NCBI GenBank assembly: GCA_963693085.1 | Contig: OY856409.1 | Coordinates: forward strand, 244,573,558-244,637,557 | Direction of reading: 5' to 3' | Length of the DNA: 64,000 nt | Origin: Alisma plantago-aquatica | Taxonomy: Eukaryota > Streptophyta > Magnoliopsida > Alismatales > Alismataceae | Shown here: piece by piece, positions 33,300-45,618 of the stretch | Position numbering within the stretch: the stretch's first letter is position 1 | Layout of the letters: the number at the start of each line of letters is the position of its first letter | Position numbers and translations under genes: made by a program | The notes under the pieces: generated by a model | Database searches by the model: none | Told to the model about the DNA's origin: nothing | Seen by the model: only the letters and a program-made list of their open reading frames with translations

Positions 33300-33640
33300 G
33301 GAGTACCGCGGCGGTAAGGGGAAGCGTGGTCAATGCTCTTACCTTCCTCTCTCTCAAATGTTCATGGCGGAGGGCTGGAGTAGCGTCGCTGCTGCGGCAG
33401 GGGAAGAAGAGGGAAAGGAGATCGCAGAGGTTAAGCAGTGGGGAGAAACGAGTAGGGAAAAACGATAGCGCACAGCGGAAAGGAGAGCGCAACCAGCAGA
33501 AGCGCGACGGGAGAAGAACAGTTGTGGAGAAGAACTGTGCCTGGGGGTTGAGCGAGAGTTGCGGGAGCTAGGGATTCATTGGGGGCAGAGAACGAAAGGG
33601 CGGAGTGGATGAGTAGATTTCGGGTCGAGAGGGGGAAGTG
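33300..33640 (-). other. GC-rich block resembling a plant 5' leader
   Basis: Read on the minus strand it is pyrimidine-rich (CTCTCCTTTCC, CTCTTCTTCCCC) and contains AGGAAGGTAAGAG, a good match to a splice donor. The ATG just before it meets a stop after three codons, so no coding exon is claimed. It may be a first exon or leader of a host gene or transposase, or chance. Confidence 0.25.
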
Positions 33641-33701
33641 AGAATTTTTTTTGGGAGCTGTGGCAACTGGGATACGGAACCGACAGGAAGTGGTTGGGGG
33701 T

Positions 33702-33839
33702 TATTTTTGCGGTTTACTGAGAAACCGGGTGGGTCAGCGGGTGTTAACCTGACTATGTGTAGCGTAGCTCTATTTTTACGGTTTACCGAGAAACCGGGTG
33801 AGTCGGCGAGTGTTAACCTGACTATGTGTAGCGTAGCTC
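33702..33839. repeat. 69-bp tandem duplication
   Basis: Two adjacent 69-bp units begin TATTTTTGCGG and TATTTTTACGG, and both end TGTGTAGCGTAGCTC. They differ at only a few positions. Confidence 0.92.
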
Positions 33840-34698
33840 TAGACATATGAGCAACAATTCCAATTCCGCAACTACAATAAATTGTACCTATACCGCAAAC
33901 AAACTGATGTCTCTATGTATTTGTGCGCTCCGACATCCATCTGCCAACGGCACTGGATCTTGAATTTGTAGATGGTGCTTTATGTACGCATAACTAGCAG
34001 AGCATGCTACAATCCGGGTGAGAGGATGGACAATCTCATTCATATTAGATGAGAAGCTCACGCAGCTACAAAGTACGTTAGGGAGATAGGGAGAGAATCT
34101 CATGCAGCTGGAGGTGTAAGTGCCCACGTTTTGAATTACAAGAACATATGTAAGCTGCCTACTGTCTTGCATCCGAGATGCCCCTTTTTGTTTTGCTTTT
34201 TGGGTCCACTAATTGGAGTTGCCATAGATTTTGTAGGAAACACTTATTATCCATTGTTATAAAGCTTAGACTTTGAATTTCATTATTTCGAAAAACCAAA
34301 CTCTTATTCATCCCTCACCCTATCAACATAGAATACCAAGTTATAGCGCACTCAGAGGCTGCTTTATCACAAGAAAGATACCTACACCACTAAAAGATGT
34401 CGTCGATGTGTCTATCTATGCGCTATAGCATCAACCTGCCACTTGCTTGGAGTTTGATTCTGCAAATGGTGCTCGATGGACCTCCAGCCATCCCTAGCCA
34501 TGCTACAACCCAGTTGGGACGGGGCATTCCAACGTAGATCAGAGTGGAAGCTACCTACTTCTGTGGAAACATGAACATGCGATATGCATCAAAGGGGAGT
34601 GAGTTTGCTTCAAATGATTAAAGACTTTTATTGTCCGATTATGGATGAAAACAAAGGATAAAAGCACCCTATCGCGAAGGAGTCGTGATTGAATCCGT

Positions 34699-37043
34699 AT
34701 TTGTAGAGATTGGATCTCATATATTGTACTTAACTTGCTTTCATTTCCCACTAGAGAAGGAAAGAATAGAAATCGCCCATGTTAATCTACAAGAAGTGCT
34801 CAGTGTTGTTTTGCTTTTATACGTTATTGGTTCTCAAGATAAATCCGGCGATGATAACTCAGGAAGAGTTTATAATCCACTTTGACCATGAAGCTCAAAT
34901 GTTTGAGTTCCTATTTAAACAAAAAAACGCAGGCTACTCGTTCGTCCTACGGACAAAGATTATATACCTATTCATTACCGTACAACAACGTCCATCTAGA
35001 GATGATGATTTCCAGAAGTGTCTCATTATTCTGCTTGAAGATTATATACCTGCGACACGTCCTCATTAGGGGTGTCAGCTGAGAACACCATAATGCTCGC
35101 TATGTAAATCAAGACCTTCAAGGCGACACATCCTCATTAGGGGTATTCCATGAGATGGCTGGCGAGAATTCTTCACCATCATATCGTTTGGACTTTGGAG
35201 CAGCAGGCTCTCATATCTGCCAGCATATGGACGCTTGCTTCCACCAGACCTCAAGCTCTGGACGCTTGCTTCCACCAGACCTCAAGTACTTTGGAGCAGC
35301 AGACGAGAATTCCGTGGAAAGACCCCTCTAAGCTCTGGACGCTTGCTTCCACCAGACCTCAAGTACTTCCCGGCCCCCACGATTTGAAGCTGACCCCACA
35401 GGTTGACGACGAACGGCGGAATGGACCATCGCTGCTGGAGAAAAACCGTTCTTACAATTTGACCATCACTCGCCCAGCGCGTCGTTCATCTTATGCTAAC
35501 CGTCCCGAAGGCTGCCTCAGGGAGAGTCACAAATGTCGGGAGCCCTCGGGCTTCGTTTATCCCACATCGGCTAATAGCGATGTAGCAGTACGCTTGAATA
35601 TTCTCGACGGAGAACCGTTGCATAAGCGATCGTTGTTGATAGTTTGCACGAACGCAGTCATCCATGACCTGCACTGTCCGATTTCTGATGAAAACAGCCC
35701 ATTTGAGCTCTTTCATTTTATTTTATCTCTGTGTTTTTTTCCTTCCAAAATCCTGTTCATTCATGTCGATTTGGTGGAAGCCGCATGTTCTACGCACACA
35801 TGAACATGTGATAAAAATCAAAGGTTGGATATTCGACTAGATAAACGTCGTTATTAGGCTAAAGGTGTATACGGCGGCTACAAGAAAATCTCGTCTGCTG
35901 ATCAATAATGTTTGAAATAATGTTTTAACTGCTGCGATTATGCCTGCTACAACAATGTTGTGGTTTTTTGGTTTGGGTTTGCCAAGCGTTCCAAATTTGC
36001 AGCGGATTCCTTTCATCAGCCTAAAACAACAGTGTTAGTTAGAATCCTAATTGCCTTTGGATCTCCTACTGTAGGGTACCATCATGGGTGTTTGGTATGT
36101 GCTTTGGTGGAGTTCAAAGTGATTAGTTGAGAAAAGCCAACAATTGATTCAAACAAACCTATAATCGGTTCAAAGTCGGGATGTTATAACAAAACACTTA
36201 CATCAAGTCTTCAATTGGATTGTTGATCCCAATGATGAGTCAAGAGTAGATTATGGTGATCGCCTAGCTGCGCTCTTCAACGAAGGTGGTTTGGGCATCA
36301 AGAAGATGGGGGATACCGTCAAATGAGACTCATTGCGCCGTAAATACACTTCTTTCTTGAATATGATTCCATCTCGTCCATTTGGCTCAGTCGGCAGTAT
36401 GGGACTAGGTTCAAGGAACAAAAAGACATGCGATGGGGATTTTCCAACAACTGGAAGCACATAGGACCCATATGGGGTTAGTTTCACCACTAGTTTACAC
36501 CCTCGTGGGGGTTGGGATGGGGGTACTGAGCCTTTCAGACCAGAATATAAATGCATTGGAGGTGGTACACATGTGAGGCTCGCTATGCCATGTTGCGCCT
36601 ATGATTAGGAGCATTTTTTTTGGTTAAAATAGAGATGTGTATTTTTAGGGCCATCCGCAAGGGAAAGTGATGACTAGTTTGTGTGCCCACGGTCATGACT
36701 GACTTGCACAATCTGGTTTTAGACAAAAAATAACACAATTGAGCTCTTGATCTCCCAATGTAGTATAATTACCACATTTGTATTTAATTGGTAAACTAGG
36801 GTTTACCTGAATGATTACATGCTTGATTAGATTAAACATCGTTTAGACTTGATTAATGATAGTAGATCAATTGTGATGTTTCAAACCTAATACGAAACTC
36901 TAACTATGATTTTAGTTTGAAGAATTAGGGTTTGAGAAATGTAAACCCTAATTGGCAAAAATTAGGGTTTTGATAGTACATGAATATGGAATTTGATCAA
37001 CATAGGAGTGTGCTAAATGATTTTTCATATTTTCTACAAGTTT
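34699..37043. other. segment D2: duplicated non-LTR segment, copy B
   Basis: It is the counterpart of 4226-6580, with the same internal repeats and the same position of element G. Its left boundary matters: ATTTG at 34699-34703 follows GAATCCGT here but follows the copia-1 LTR end in copy A. D2 thus appears to keep the unoccupied target of copia-1. Confidence 0.8.
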
Positions 37044-39311
37044 TATTACAACCCCAACTTTTGGGTTCATTTGGTGAGAAATGTAATTTCTCATATTAAA
37101 GATATTGGAATAAGTAATGATATAATTTGTCTTGAATAAATGAGTTTTGTTTACAATAGCCTTGTTGATTGTTTTGTGGGCTTTATTGGCTATTGGGCCC
37201 AATAACAAGGAAAGGACAAAAGAAACTTCATTATTTGAGTAAATAAGAAAAGGAAGAAAAGAAAGATGTAGAAACCTCTAGAAGGAAAAAGAATATAATC
37301 CAAGGTTGGATTTTGTGCCTCTTGGGTTCCTTGGGTTCCAAGGAGTTCAAAGTTGCAAAGATAATACAACAAGAAAAGAAATGAGCAATTAAATATTTCT
37401 TTATTAAGAAAGAAATTGAAAACCATGATAAAATGTGGGAAATAAGTGGAAAGAGGTATAATTGAGTTATCCTTGGAGGATTTTCGTATCCATAAGGTTC
37501 CTAATGTTAAAAAGAAATTCTAAGAAGGAAAATAAAAAGAGAGAGAAAGAAAAATAATTAATTAAGTATTGCTTTATTTATAGGAAATATGAGATAATGA
37601 TAATATTACAAGAAATATGTGGAAATATGGATAATAAATCCATCTTGGATGAGATTTTGTATCCACATAGTTTCTAATGGAAAAAGGAATCAAAATAAGT
37701 AATATAAAAAAATAGGAGAGAGAAAATATGCATAAAATATGTCTTTATAAGTGATAAATTTCTTATGAAGAAAAGTCCCTTATACTTTCGAGCTTGGTAC
37801 ACAAGTAGCTAAAGTCATCAAGGACTTTCCTTTAAAATTTGGAATTAAAAGGATAAACGGCTTGAGAGATATGAATTTTGTAAGTTTCCTAAAGTGTAAA
37901 GGATAACTTTAAAAGTCACAATTTATTTCTGACTTTGTTCTAATATGTGGCCTGATAGTTGTTGGATCCTTGATCCAACGGTGTCTGCTTTTTGAGTAAG
38001 ATCAGGAAAAGGGAACAGTAGGGAGAGATTTCCTAATCTATTCTCTTGGCACACAATCCATGTGCAGACCTAGAAGTTCTTCCATTGCACTCAGGAGGGA
38101 AACACACACCTGCCCATCCCAAAATTAAGCTGTTTCCATGTGGGAAAGGGATTTTCCCAAATCCCAGTTAGTACAGGAGACCAGAAGGACATTTATCCTT
38201 GCGATCATGCCTATTTAAGGTGCCAATCCCAGACATGAGGCAACGAGGGGATCGTGCCATTTTCCCCCAACCTCTCTCGCGGACAACACGTTGCTCTTGT
38301 GAGCTATCTCGGGCACGGAGCTCCCTTGCGGTTTGGGAGCTCTGTTCCTATGGAGGAGCATGGGACATGGCCCTACGGAGAGCATGGCTCAGTAGTCCTA
38401 TTCGTTCTCGTCACTGCTAGTGGCCACCATCAGAAGTTCAGGGACGGTGGACGACAGCCGAATCTGGGCAGGCGTCTTGGGCGAGCTGTGCTCGCAGAGA
38501 TCGACCAGGCGGTAGCGACAGGCGGAGCACCTGTAAGCGGAAGTTCGCATGAAGGAGAAGAGGGGAAGGGAGCGGATCTGGGTGTCAGGTAGTGGATCCA
38601 GAAGTAGGATCCGCGAGCCAAAAAAAAGAGGAATTGCAAGAAGAAAAAGGTTTGAAAAGGACATGTGGCGCTCGGTTATTGGCCAAGGTGAGATTATTTT
38701 GCGTAAATCCTAACTATTTATGGGTAACTCGAATATAAACAAGTAATACATGAAAATTTATCAGGAGAACGTGAGGAAGCTAATAAAAATACTTTTAGGT
38801 CTTGATATTTATCGTAGTACTAAAAGTACTTTAAGTTGACCATGTTTATTCATTAAACTATGAAGAAACCCTAATTGTGTTTAGAAATTGGGTTTAATGT
38901 CTTAATTATGTTATTTTGAGATATAATAACCTGTGGGGAATAATAAGAATGATTGAACCTGATTAAGATGATAATATGCTTGTTTTAGAGTTTTGTACAC
39001 ATGAAGATGCATAATAGCTTAGAAACCCTAACTTAAGGTTAATGGTTGCTTATGAAATATAATTTGAAATCCTTTGTATAAAACTGATGTTAGGTTAAAC
39101 TCAAGCCTAGTAGATGATAAAAAGACTCTAATGTGAATATGTGAGTAATTAGGGTTTTGCACCTTGAAATGTTGTTTTGGGTTTTGTGGATATAATTGAG
39201 GAAAGTTGTAAAAAGATCTAAAAGAACCCTAATGAAACCCTAAATCAGATTAGAAACCCTAGAAAGTGAATCCAAGTCAATTAAATAGATGTATTCTTGG
39301 TAAAGTGTAGT
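37044..39311 (+). repeat. 5' LTR of G2, left part
   Basis: It starts TATTACAACCCC; the first dinucleotide has changed from TG as seen in the other two copies. Its last five bases (GTAGT, 39307-39311) are the target of P. TATA-like CTATTTAAGG lies at 38211-38220. Confidence 0.9.
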
Positions 39312-42005
39312 TGAAACGACCGTCTCGCAAAAACAGGATTAACTAATGCAGAAGCGAATTATTTGCAGCGGATTACTGAAAATCACTGAAAATTTAATTT
39401 TTTTTGCAAAGAGATCCATTCATAGGAAAACTCTTTAACCATGAACCAAAGTATACCAAATTCATCCTGGTTCACAAGTACACAACCTGTACCATTCCTT
39501 TTCAAGGATTACAACATTGACTGCCCTATTAACAAATATACACATGCAGTATAAAAACTTCGAGGCACTAAGCCAAAACTCAGATTGATACATTTAAAAC
39601 TCCGAGGACCTGAGAGTACAGAGACGACACATAAGACTACTATCTATATGACTAGACAGACAATATTTCCACCTGAGATCTTATTGTTGTCCCTGTTGTT
39701 GCTGCTGCTCTTTCCCTGTTCTAGGGTTTCTGCTCTGCCTTCCATGCATACCTAAAAATGTTTCCCACGGGGGTGAGACAATTGAAAATTTCCCCAGTGA
39801 GAGATATAACTCTCCGCCAAAAACATTGTTATTGCAGTTTATAAAATTAAAACTGAGTAGGGGTTACTTTTACATTACCAGGAAGAATTATTCATCATAG
39901 AACAGAATAAGATAATCTCCATTCTCAAGAGGTCATTGCATCTACCCATGGTCGATAAGTAATTCATCTTTCTACTTTGCAGAGAATATAAAGAAACATA
40001 ATTAACATTTATCTACTAAGGAATGCACAACGAAATGCAACATCAGCCAATGAATCTCCGTATTCAATCCTTAAGCAAACATGCTATACGGATGATTACA
40101 TTTTACAATCACACTTATGCTCTGAGGAGATGAGATATACTGCTCATTCTCCAACTGACCATTACGAAATCGACTCGGTACCATACATAGGTCATCAAAA
40201 GAGCCGGATTCTTATGACCTCATCTGTCTCGGTCAGTACGAGACCACATTCAGGGCATCTCGTGTCTCTGCTAACTAGCTAGCCAGGGTATTCTGGCACC
40301 TTCACTACAGAGTTACAGCGTCAACTGCACTCTCATCGCCAATCGAGAGATTTCTTGTTTATCTCCTCGATCCGACATTAAGTATAATTGGGAGATTCAT
40401 GATACATCCATCCCGACATATTCATGAAGGATTGAAAGGTTTCTTGTTTACCTTCCAACAATCTCTTCAAGAGGACGTAAGGATATTTTCGCCCATTTAC
40501 CCCCACATATTCAAAATATGTGCTTCGGGTTTTGCCGCGGGCACCCGTTTCACCATCACCTATTCCTGATGATGATGGATCTATGGTCAGAGCACTACAT
40601 GAATAGATTTCACTTGAGTTATTAAGTACATTCTCATATTCTTTTAGCATCAGCCAAGTTCTCAAACATAACTTATTACAACAATGCTATAAAGAGGCAT
40701 GTACTACTTTTATCAGATATTTATCAGTCTTTCAAAGACCCTGGGAACTCAGTCCCTCATTTCAATACTGGGAATTATCATCCCTTCACTTTCTCATCAC
40801 CATAATCATATGGTTCTGAGTATTCAAACCCTTAACTCATCATTGAGCATTATTATACCTTTTTCAGGTAACTATCACCTTCAGGTCATCTGACCAAGGC
40901 ATTCATGATACTTGTTACACAAGCATCACACCTGGCTCACAAGGCCATGAAATATCTTGTCACCTCTCATTGGGTAACAACTTACTCATGTGAGTCATAA
41001 AAGTCCATGCATATTGCTTCTTTTACTAAGGAACAACAACATTAAGGCACATAATGCCAATCAACATTTATTATATAAATGTCACATCTCACACTAGCTA
41101 TATACATCATCTCATAATATATGTATGGTTATTAGGCATGATAACAATCATACAAGATATTCATCACATCATATGATGTGATAGCAACACCATCATTCCT
41201 CTACCAGGAATTAGGGTTTACTATCAAATAGGGCTTTTCATTCCCTTTACCCAAATTAGGGTTAGGGTTCCCCATTTCTCATTAATAAAGAGTTCATGAT
41301 CTCATTATTTGTTCAACCCTTAATACATTATTCCATACCTCTGGGGCGTTCAAGGATATCATATTTGATTATTCTAGAACATTACTTTCATCATATAGCA
41401 TTAATGATCATCAATTCAAGGTATGAGTTCATTTCTCATCCTTATCATGGTATGATTATATCATACACATCATTTGGGCTTAACCCCATTCTCAAGGTAC
41501 ATTAATTAACACTCATCAAGGTGTAACGACTCATTACATTTCATTGTAATAGTTTCATAACACACTTCATATGTTTCTTACCCAATTATATTGGATTTGA
41601 AGTACATCAAGGCATATAAACCCTGAAATGCTGAATGTGATAACTATCATATCTTGATGTATCACTTTCTCATCATTTCAAACTCTGTTGAGTTATCCAT
41701 CTTATCTTATATTAAGGTATTTCCCTCTTAATACATCCCATCACTAATCTCTTACCTTTAGCATATAATGCAAAGGCCACACATTAGAATTGTACAACAA
41801 TCTCACATGATATGGACTTATCTTAGTTTAAGGCATGACTTTATTATAAAGTTGCTTATAAATAATCACAATGATACACCCTCAACTAGGGTTTCTCATC
41901 ACATATCTTATGTATCCTTCATCCAATTATCTTGGACTTGTAATCATATCAAGGTATACGATCATGTGAGGTCACTTTCAAATTACCTCTAAATCAAGCA
42001 TAGAG

Positions 42006-42106
42006 CACCACATCCGTGCAAACAAGAATGGCCGTGCAAAGGGAAGCCACCACGGCCGTGCTACCTTACACGGTCGTGCAAAGTGAAGCTACCACGGTCG
42101 TGCTAC
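42006..42106. repeat. CACGGCCGTGC word cluster, P left LTR
   Basis: Five words of type CACGG(C/T)CGTGC alternate with AAGGGAAGC or AAGTGAAGC spacers. The right-LTR copy (50021-50121) keeps more intact palindromes. Here the first two have changed (ATCCGTGC, ATGGCCGTGC). Confidence 0.85.
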
Positions 42107-42294
42107 AGAAGTTCCCCTCATGAATCATATTCAAGTATGAATTATATTCTTTCATTAGGGATTAGGGTTTCACATACCATCTCCCTTCTTTAGAATAGGG
42201 ATTACATATAGCATCACCCTTCATTAGGGTTTCATATCACGTTTCCCATATTCAAGGTTTGCTAATCTTTCCCAATTAGGGTTTCTCATGAAAT

Positions 42295-42452
42295 CACCCT
42301 CAATTAGGGTTTCACATGGATACACCCTCAACTAGGGTTTCACATGGATACACCCTCAGTTAGGGTTTCACATAGATACACCCTCAACTAGGGTTTCACA
42401 TGGATACACCCTCAACTAGGGTTTCATAAGGATACACCCTCAACTAGGGTTT
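42295..42452. repeat. 28-bp tandem repeat carrying a telo-box word
   Basis: About six units of 28 bp share CACCCTCAACTAGGGTTTCA. The minus strand, which is the element's sense, has AAACCCTA in each unit, matching the plant telo-box. The array is kept at the same length in the right LTR (50310-50467). Confidence 0.9.
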
Positions 42453-43102
42453 GAGTTCAATAACCCTGTCAATTAGGGTTTATGTTCATGTTTAGGGTTT
42501 CGTGATCTCTTTACTTAAGGATCATAACTCTTAACCACCACATGAATCATATTCATGTATGAATTCATGCTATCAACTTATCAACTTGAATAGGTCATAT
42601 CACCCTTTAGTTGAGTACATACAACTATGATTAACATAGTGTATCAAGTCATTGACCCTATAAGCAATTAGGAATTCATCCCTTAATTGGCTCTAATCCC
42701 TTAGGTACTATTCGGGTTTCAACCTTTGTACCTTCTTTGATTATCATTACTAATCAACATTGGATCAATGGATCATTCATCATCTTGATTCGCAAGAGAT
42801 TCAATCACATTGGACCTCCATTACATAGGGTATCCAATTGAATTAGGGTTTTCAATGTTGATTCCTTCAATCATTGAATTCATGGAACCAGTCATCAATT
42901 GGACCTACCCTCATACTTCAATTAAGTTTAACAGGTCAACCTTCAACTAATTTGACTCGCAATTGACCCTCAATTGATCATCAATTAGGGTTTGATTCAA
43001 TTGAATTAGGGTTTGGAATCGATGATTCAACAACACTAATCAATGTAAGACTAGTTGCTTTGAAACCATTGAACCATCATCCAAATTGGGTATGACCTGA
43101 CC

Positions 43103-44233
43103 CCAAACGGTCTTGAGGTCATTTGGATGACCTCCAAACGGTCTTGAGACCATTTGCCCATCATATCACTCAAAACCAAGCCATCCAAGTAGGGTTTGGA
43201 TTATTGAAGTGCTCACCAATTCAACAATTTATTGCAGATCAACTTGGTACCTTTAGGCCTTCAAACACCTAATCATACTCAACCCTAGACCTCCAAACGG
43301 TCTTGGGTGACCACCAAACGGTCTTGAGACCGTTTGGCTCATCCAACCTTTGGACTTTAGTGAAAAATCATCATGGATTGGTCTATCGAGTTGATCAACA
43401 AATCAGCATTGAGTTGCGGTATGATTTGGTACCTTTGGACCTTCAATTGGTCAACTATACTTGACCCCAGACCTCCAAACGGTCTTGGGGTGATCTCCAA
43501 ACGGTCTTGAACCCGTTTGTATGATCCCCAAATGGTCGTGAACCCGTTTGGGCTAATAAACCCAAAATCTCAACTTAACTCATTGGAATTACATCACTGT
43601 TTTCAATTAGGGTTTGCCTAATTGAATAGCCTTCAACTCACGATTCCTTTGGAGTTAACCCCACAAATTTGGAGCGTCGTTAACCAACATACTTATGAAC
43701 AGTAATACCAAACGGTAAACGCTTGGTCAACTCACTCAAACGGTCTTGAACCCGTTTGCCCAAGCAGGTCAAGTTAATCAGGTTGAAAATCAGCACTTAA
43801 TCCAATTAGGTTTTCCTAATTGATTAGCCTTCAACCTATGATTCCTTTTGAGTTAACCCCTAATATATGTAGGGTAATTAACCAAAATCATTATGAACAG
43901 GAATCCCAAACGGTCAAAGCTTGGTCAACCATCTCAAACGGTCTTGAACCCGTTTTCCCAAGCCGGTCAAGTTATTCAGGTTGAAAATCAGCACTTAATT
44001 CAATTCGATTTGTCTAATTGATTGACCTTAAACCTATGATTCCTTTGGAGTTAACCCTTAACATTTTGAGGGTCATTAGCCTACATAATTAGGAACGAGA
44101 TTCCCAAACGTTCAACGCTTGGTCAACTCCTTCAAACGGGTTTGAACCCGTTTTCCACCAAACGGTTTGCAACCCGTTTGGTCACCAAACGGTTTTGGTG
44201 AAACCGTTTGGTCCCAACTTTTGAGATCGTTTT
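43103..44233. repeat. AAACGG hairpin field, P left LTR
   Basis: About 1.1 kb hold roughly twenty AAACGGTCTTG words, usually paired with CCCGTTTGG or AGACCGTTTGG a few bases on, so that AAACGGTCT and AGACCGTTT can form hairpins. The strongest is at 44184-44212: ACCAAACGGTTT, loop TGGTG, AAACCGTTTGGT. The right LTR has the same field at 51117-52245. Confidence 0.9.
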
Positions 44234-44736
44234 CTCCCAAGATATTTGGTGAGGTGCTTGATTATGATGATGTCATCATCATCTTCCTTCGTGCACCCAA
44301 GAACAGCAACCGTTAGTGATGGAATTTGCAGCAAAGAAACAAAAGTGTATAAAATTGAAGAAATCAATCAACAAAGCATAGAGAATTGATGCAATAGCAA
44401 TGTTTAAGGGTTTGAGTTATAAAACCCGCCTCCAATTGAGATCCAAAGCTCCAAGTTCACGACATTAATGGTGGATGACGCTCTTGAAACTCCCCCTAGG
44501 CTCGTCCTCAAGCTTTTGATTGTAAAAGTTGGCTAGGGTTGAAGAGGAGATCGAAATAAGAAGGAATCCATAATTTATTTTTGATTTCCACCATGAAATC
44601 ATGGAGAACGAAGGTAAAGGGATTACCCACAGGTTGGGGACGTGCTCCCTGCTCCTCCCTAGCTCCTTGGTCGGTTTTACAAGCAAGGGGAAGAAGAAAA
44701 TCCGAAAAAGGCCTTGGTTTGGGCTTGGAAATGGCA

Positions 44737-44746
44737 CTTTTATAAG
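44737..44746 (-). promoter_or_regulatory. possible TATA box of P 3' LTR
   Basis: The minus strand reads CCTTATAAAAG, about 875 bp into the LTR; it is also present in the right LTR near 52752-52761. If used, the hairpin field and telo-box repeats would lie in the transcript. Confidence 0.35.
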
Positions 44747-45618
44747 GAAATTGATGAGAGAGAAAATGCCTTATAAAAATCCAATTAATCCCAATAAAGT
44801 GGCCGCATCTTCCCCCTCAACTACCTTGAGTACGAGGAACCTTCCTTGCCTTTAATTATCCTTAATTATCCTCAATTTAAAGAAAAGCAAATTAAGCACC
44901 TTAATGCTTATAATATAATATCCCACATGTGAGTGGATATTACTTTTCTTTATAAAAAGGTGAGTGGAATTTCACCTACTTAAGATATTTTCGTTCCTTA
45001 TCTTGTTAAAGGAACGTACATACTTATTCAAAATCAACCCAAAACATTTTGGTTGAAAGCCCTTCAATTATTTTTATTCATTTTTGCCCTAAATCGAATT
45101 AGGGTTTCAATTAGGCATTATTCTTGATTATTTTAATGTCAAGATTCTCTCTCCTACAACTTAATTCAAATGAGGAGTCCCTCTCATTTTCTTTGCTCTA
45201 ATTGATGCTAAGAAACATTAGGGACCTTGTTGAAGTGGTAATTTGCATATTGAACCCTAGATTTTGGGTAAATTACACATTACACCAAAACTAGGTTTTA
45301 ATGCACAAGGATTGCTTTACAAGCTTAATCTTGGTGTCCAAGCTTGTGGAAACCATACCACTACATCATATTCATTCTTATGATGTCTCAACATCAGAGG
45401 AACATCTTATCATGCAAAAGTTGCAATTTAACCCCTCAACTTGGGTAATTTGCACTTTAGTCCAAAATAAGCAAACATTGCTTCAAACAGGACCAAAATT
45501 GAAACATAGGTTCCTTTTGAGCCTTAATTACTTTTCACAAGATGAGATTAAGCATATAATCATCTTTCTTAATCAAAACACCTAGGGTTAAAGCATAACC
45601 TAGGTCAGGGATGTTACA

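Larger units (their letters stand above)
32242..34698. other. segment Y: unclassified DNA between Q and D2
   Basis: It has no LTR-element signature. Parts are listed separately: a minus-strand promoter-like region (32242-32680), an AT-rich 133-bp repeat (32804-33135), a GC-rich leader-like block (33300-33640) and a 69-bp tandem repeat (33702-33839). Within 33900-34530 two diverged copies of one unit can be aligned (GATGTCTCTATGTATTTGTG at 33908 and GATGTGTCTATCTATGCGCT at 34398). I infer it was originally continuous with D2. Confidence 0.6.
39312..45618 (-). repeat. 3' LTR of P (6307 bp)
   Basis: It is non-coding throughout. On the plus strand from left to right it holds AT-rich DNA, a cluster of CACGGCCGTGC-type words (42006-42106), a 28-bp telo-box repeat (42295-42452), a field of AAACGG words (43103-44233), and a TATA-like CCTTATAAAAG on the minus strand (44737-44746). 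It is unusually long for an LTR. Small frames of 60 to 95 codons exist in both LTRs but have no recognisable domain. Confidence 0.93.

Noticed and set aside
35150..35803. 217-codon frame in D2 and its 182-codon counterpart in D1
   Set aside because: A 10-base difference shifts the end of the frame between copies, and the peptide consists largely of translated local repeats.
42295..42452. Regular 28-bp repeats that could be taken for a CRISPR array
   Set aside because: There are no unique spacers between the units; they are head-to-tail inside a plant LTR and occur identically placed in the partner LTR.
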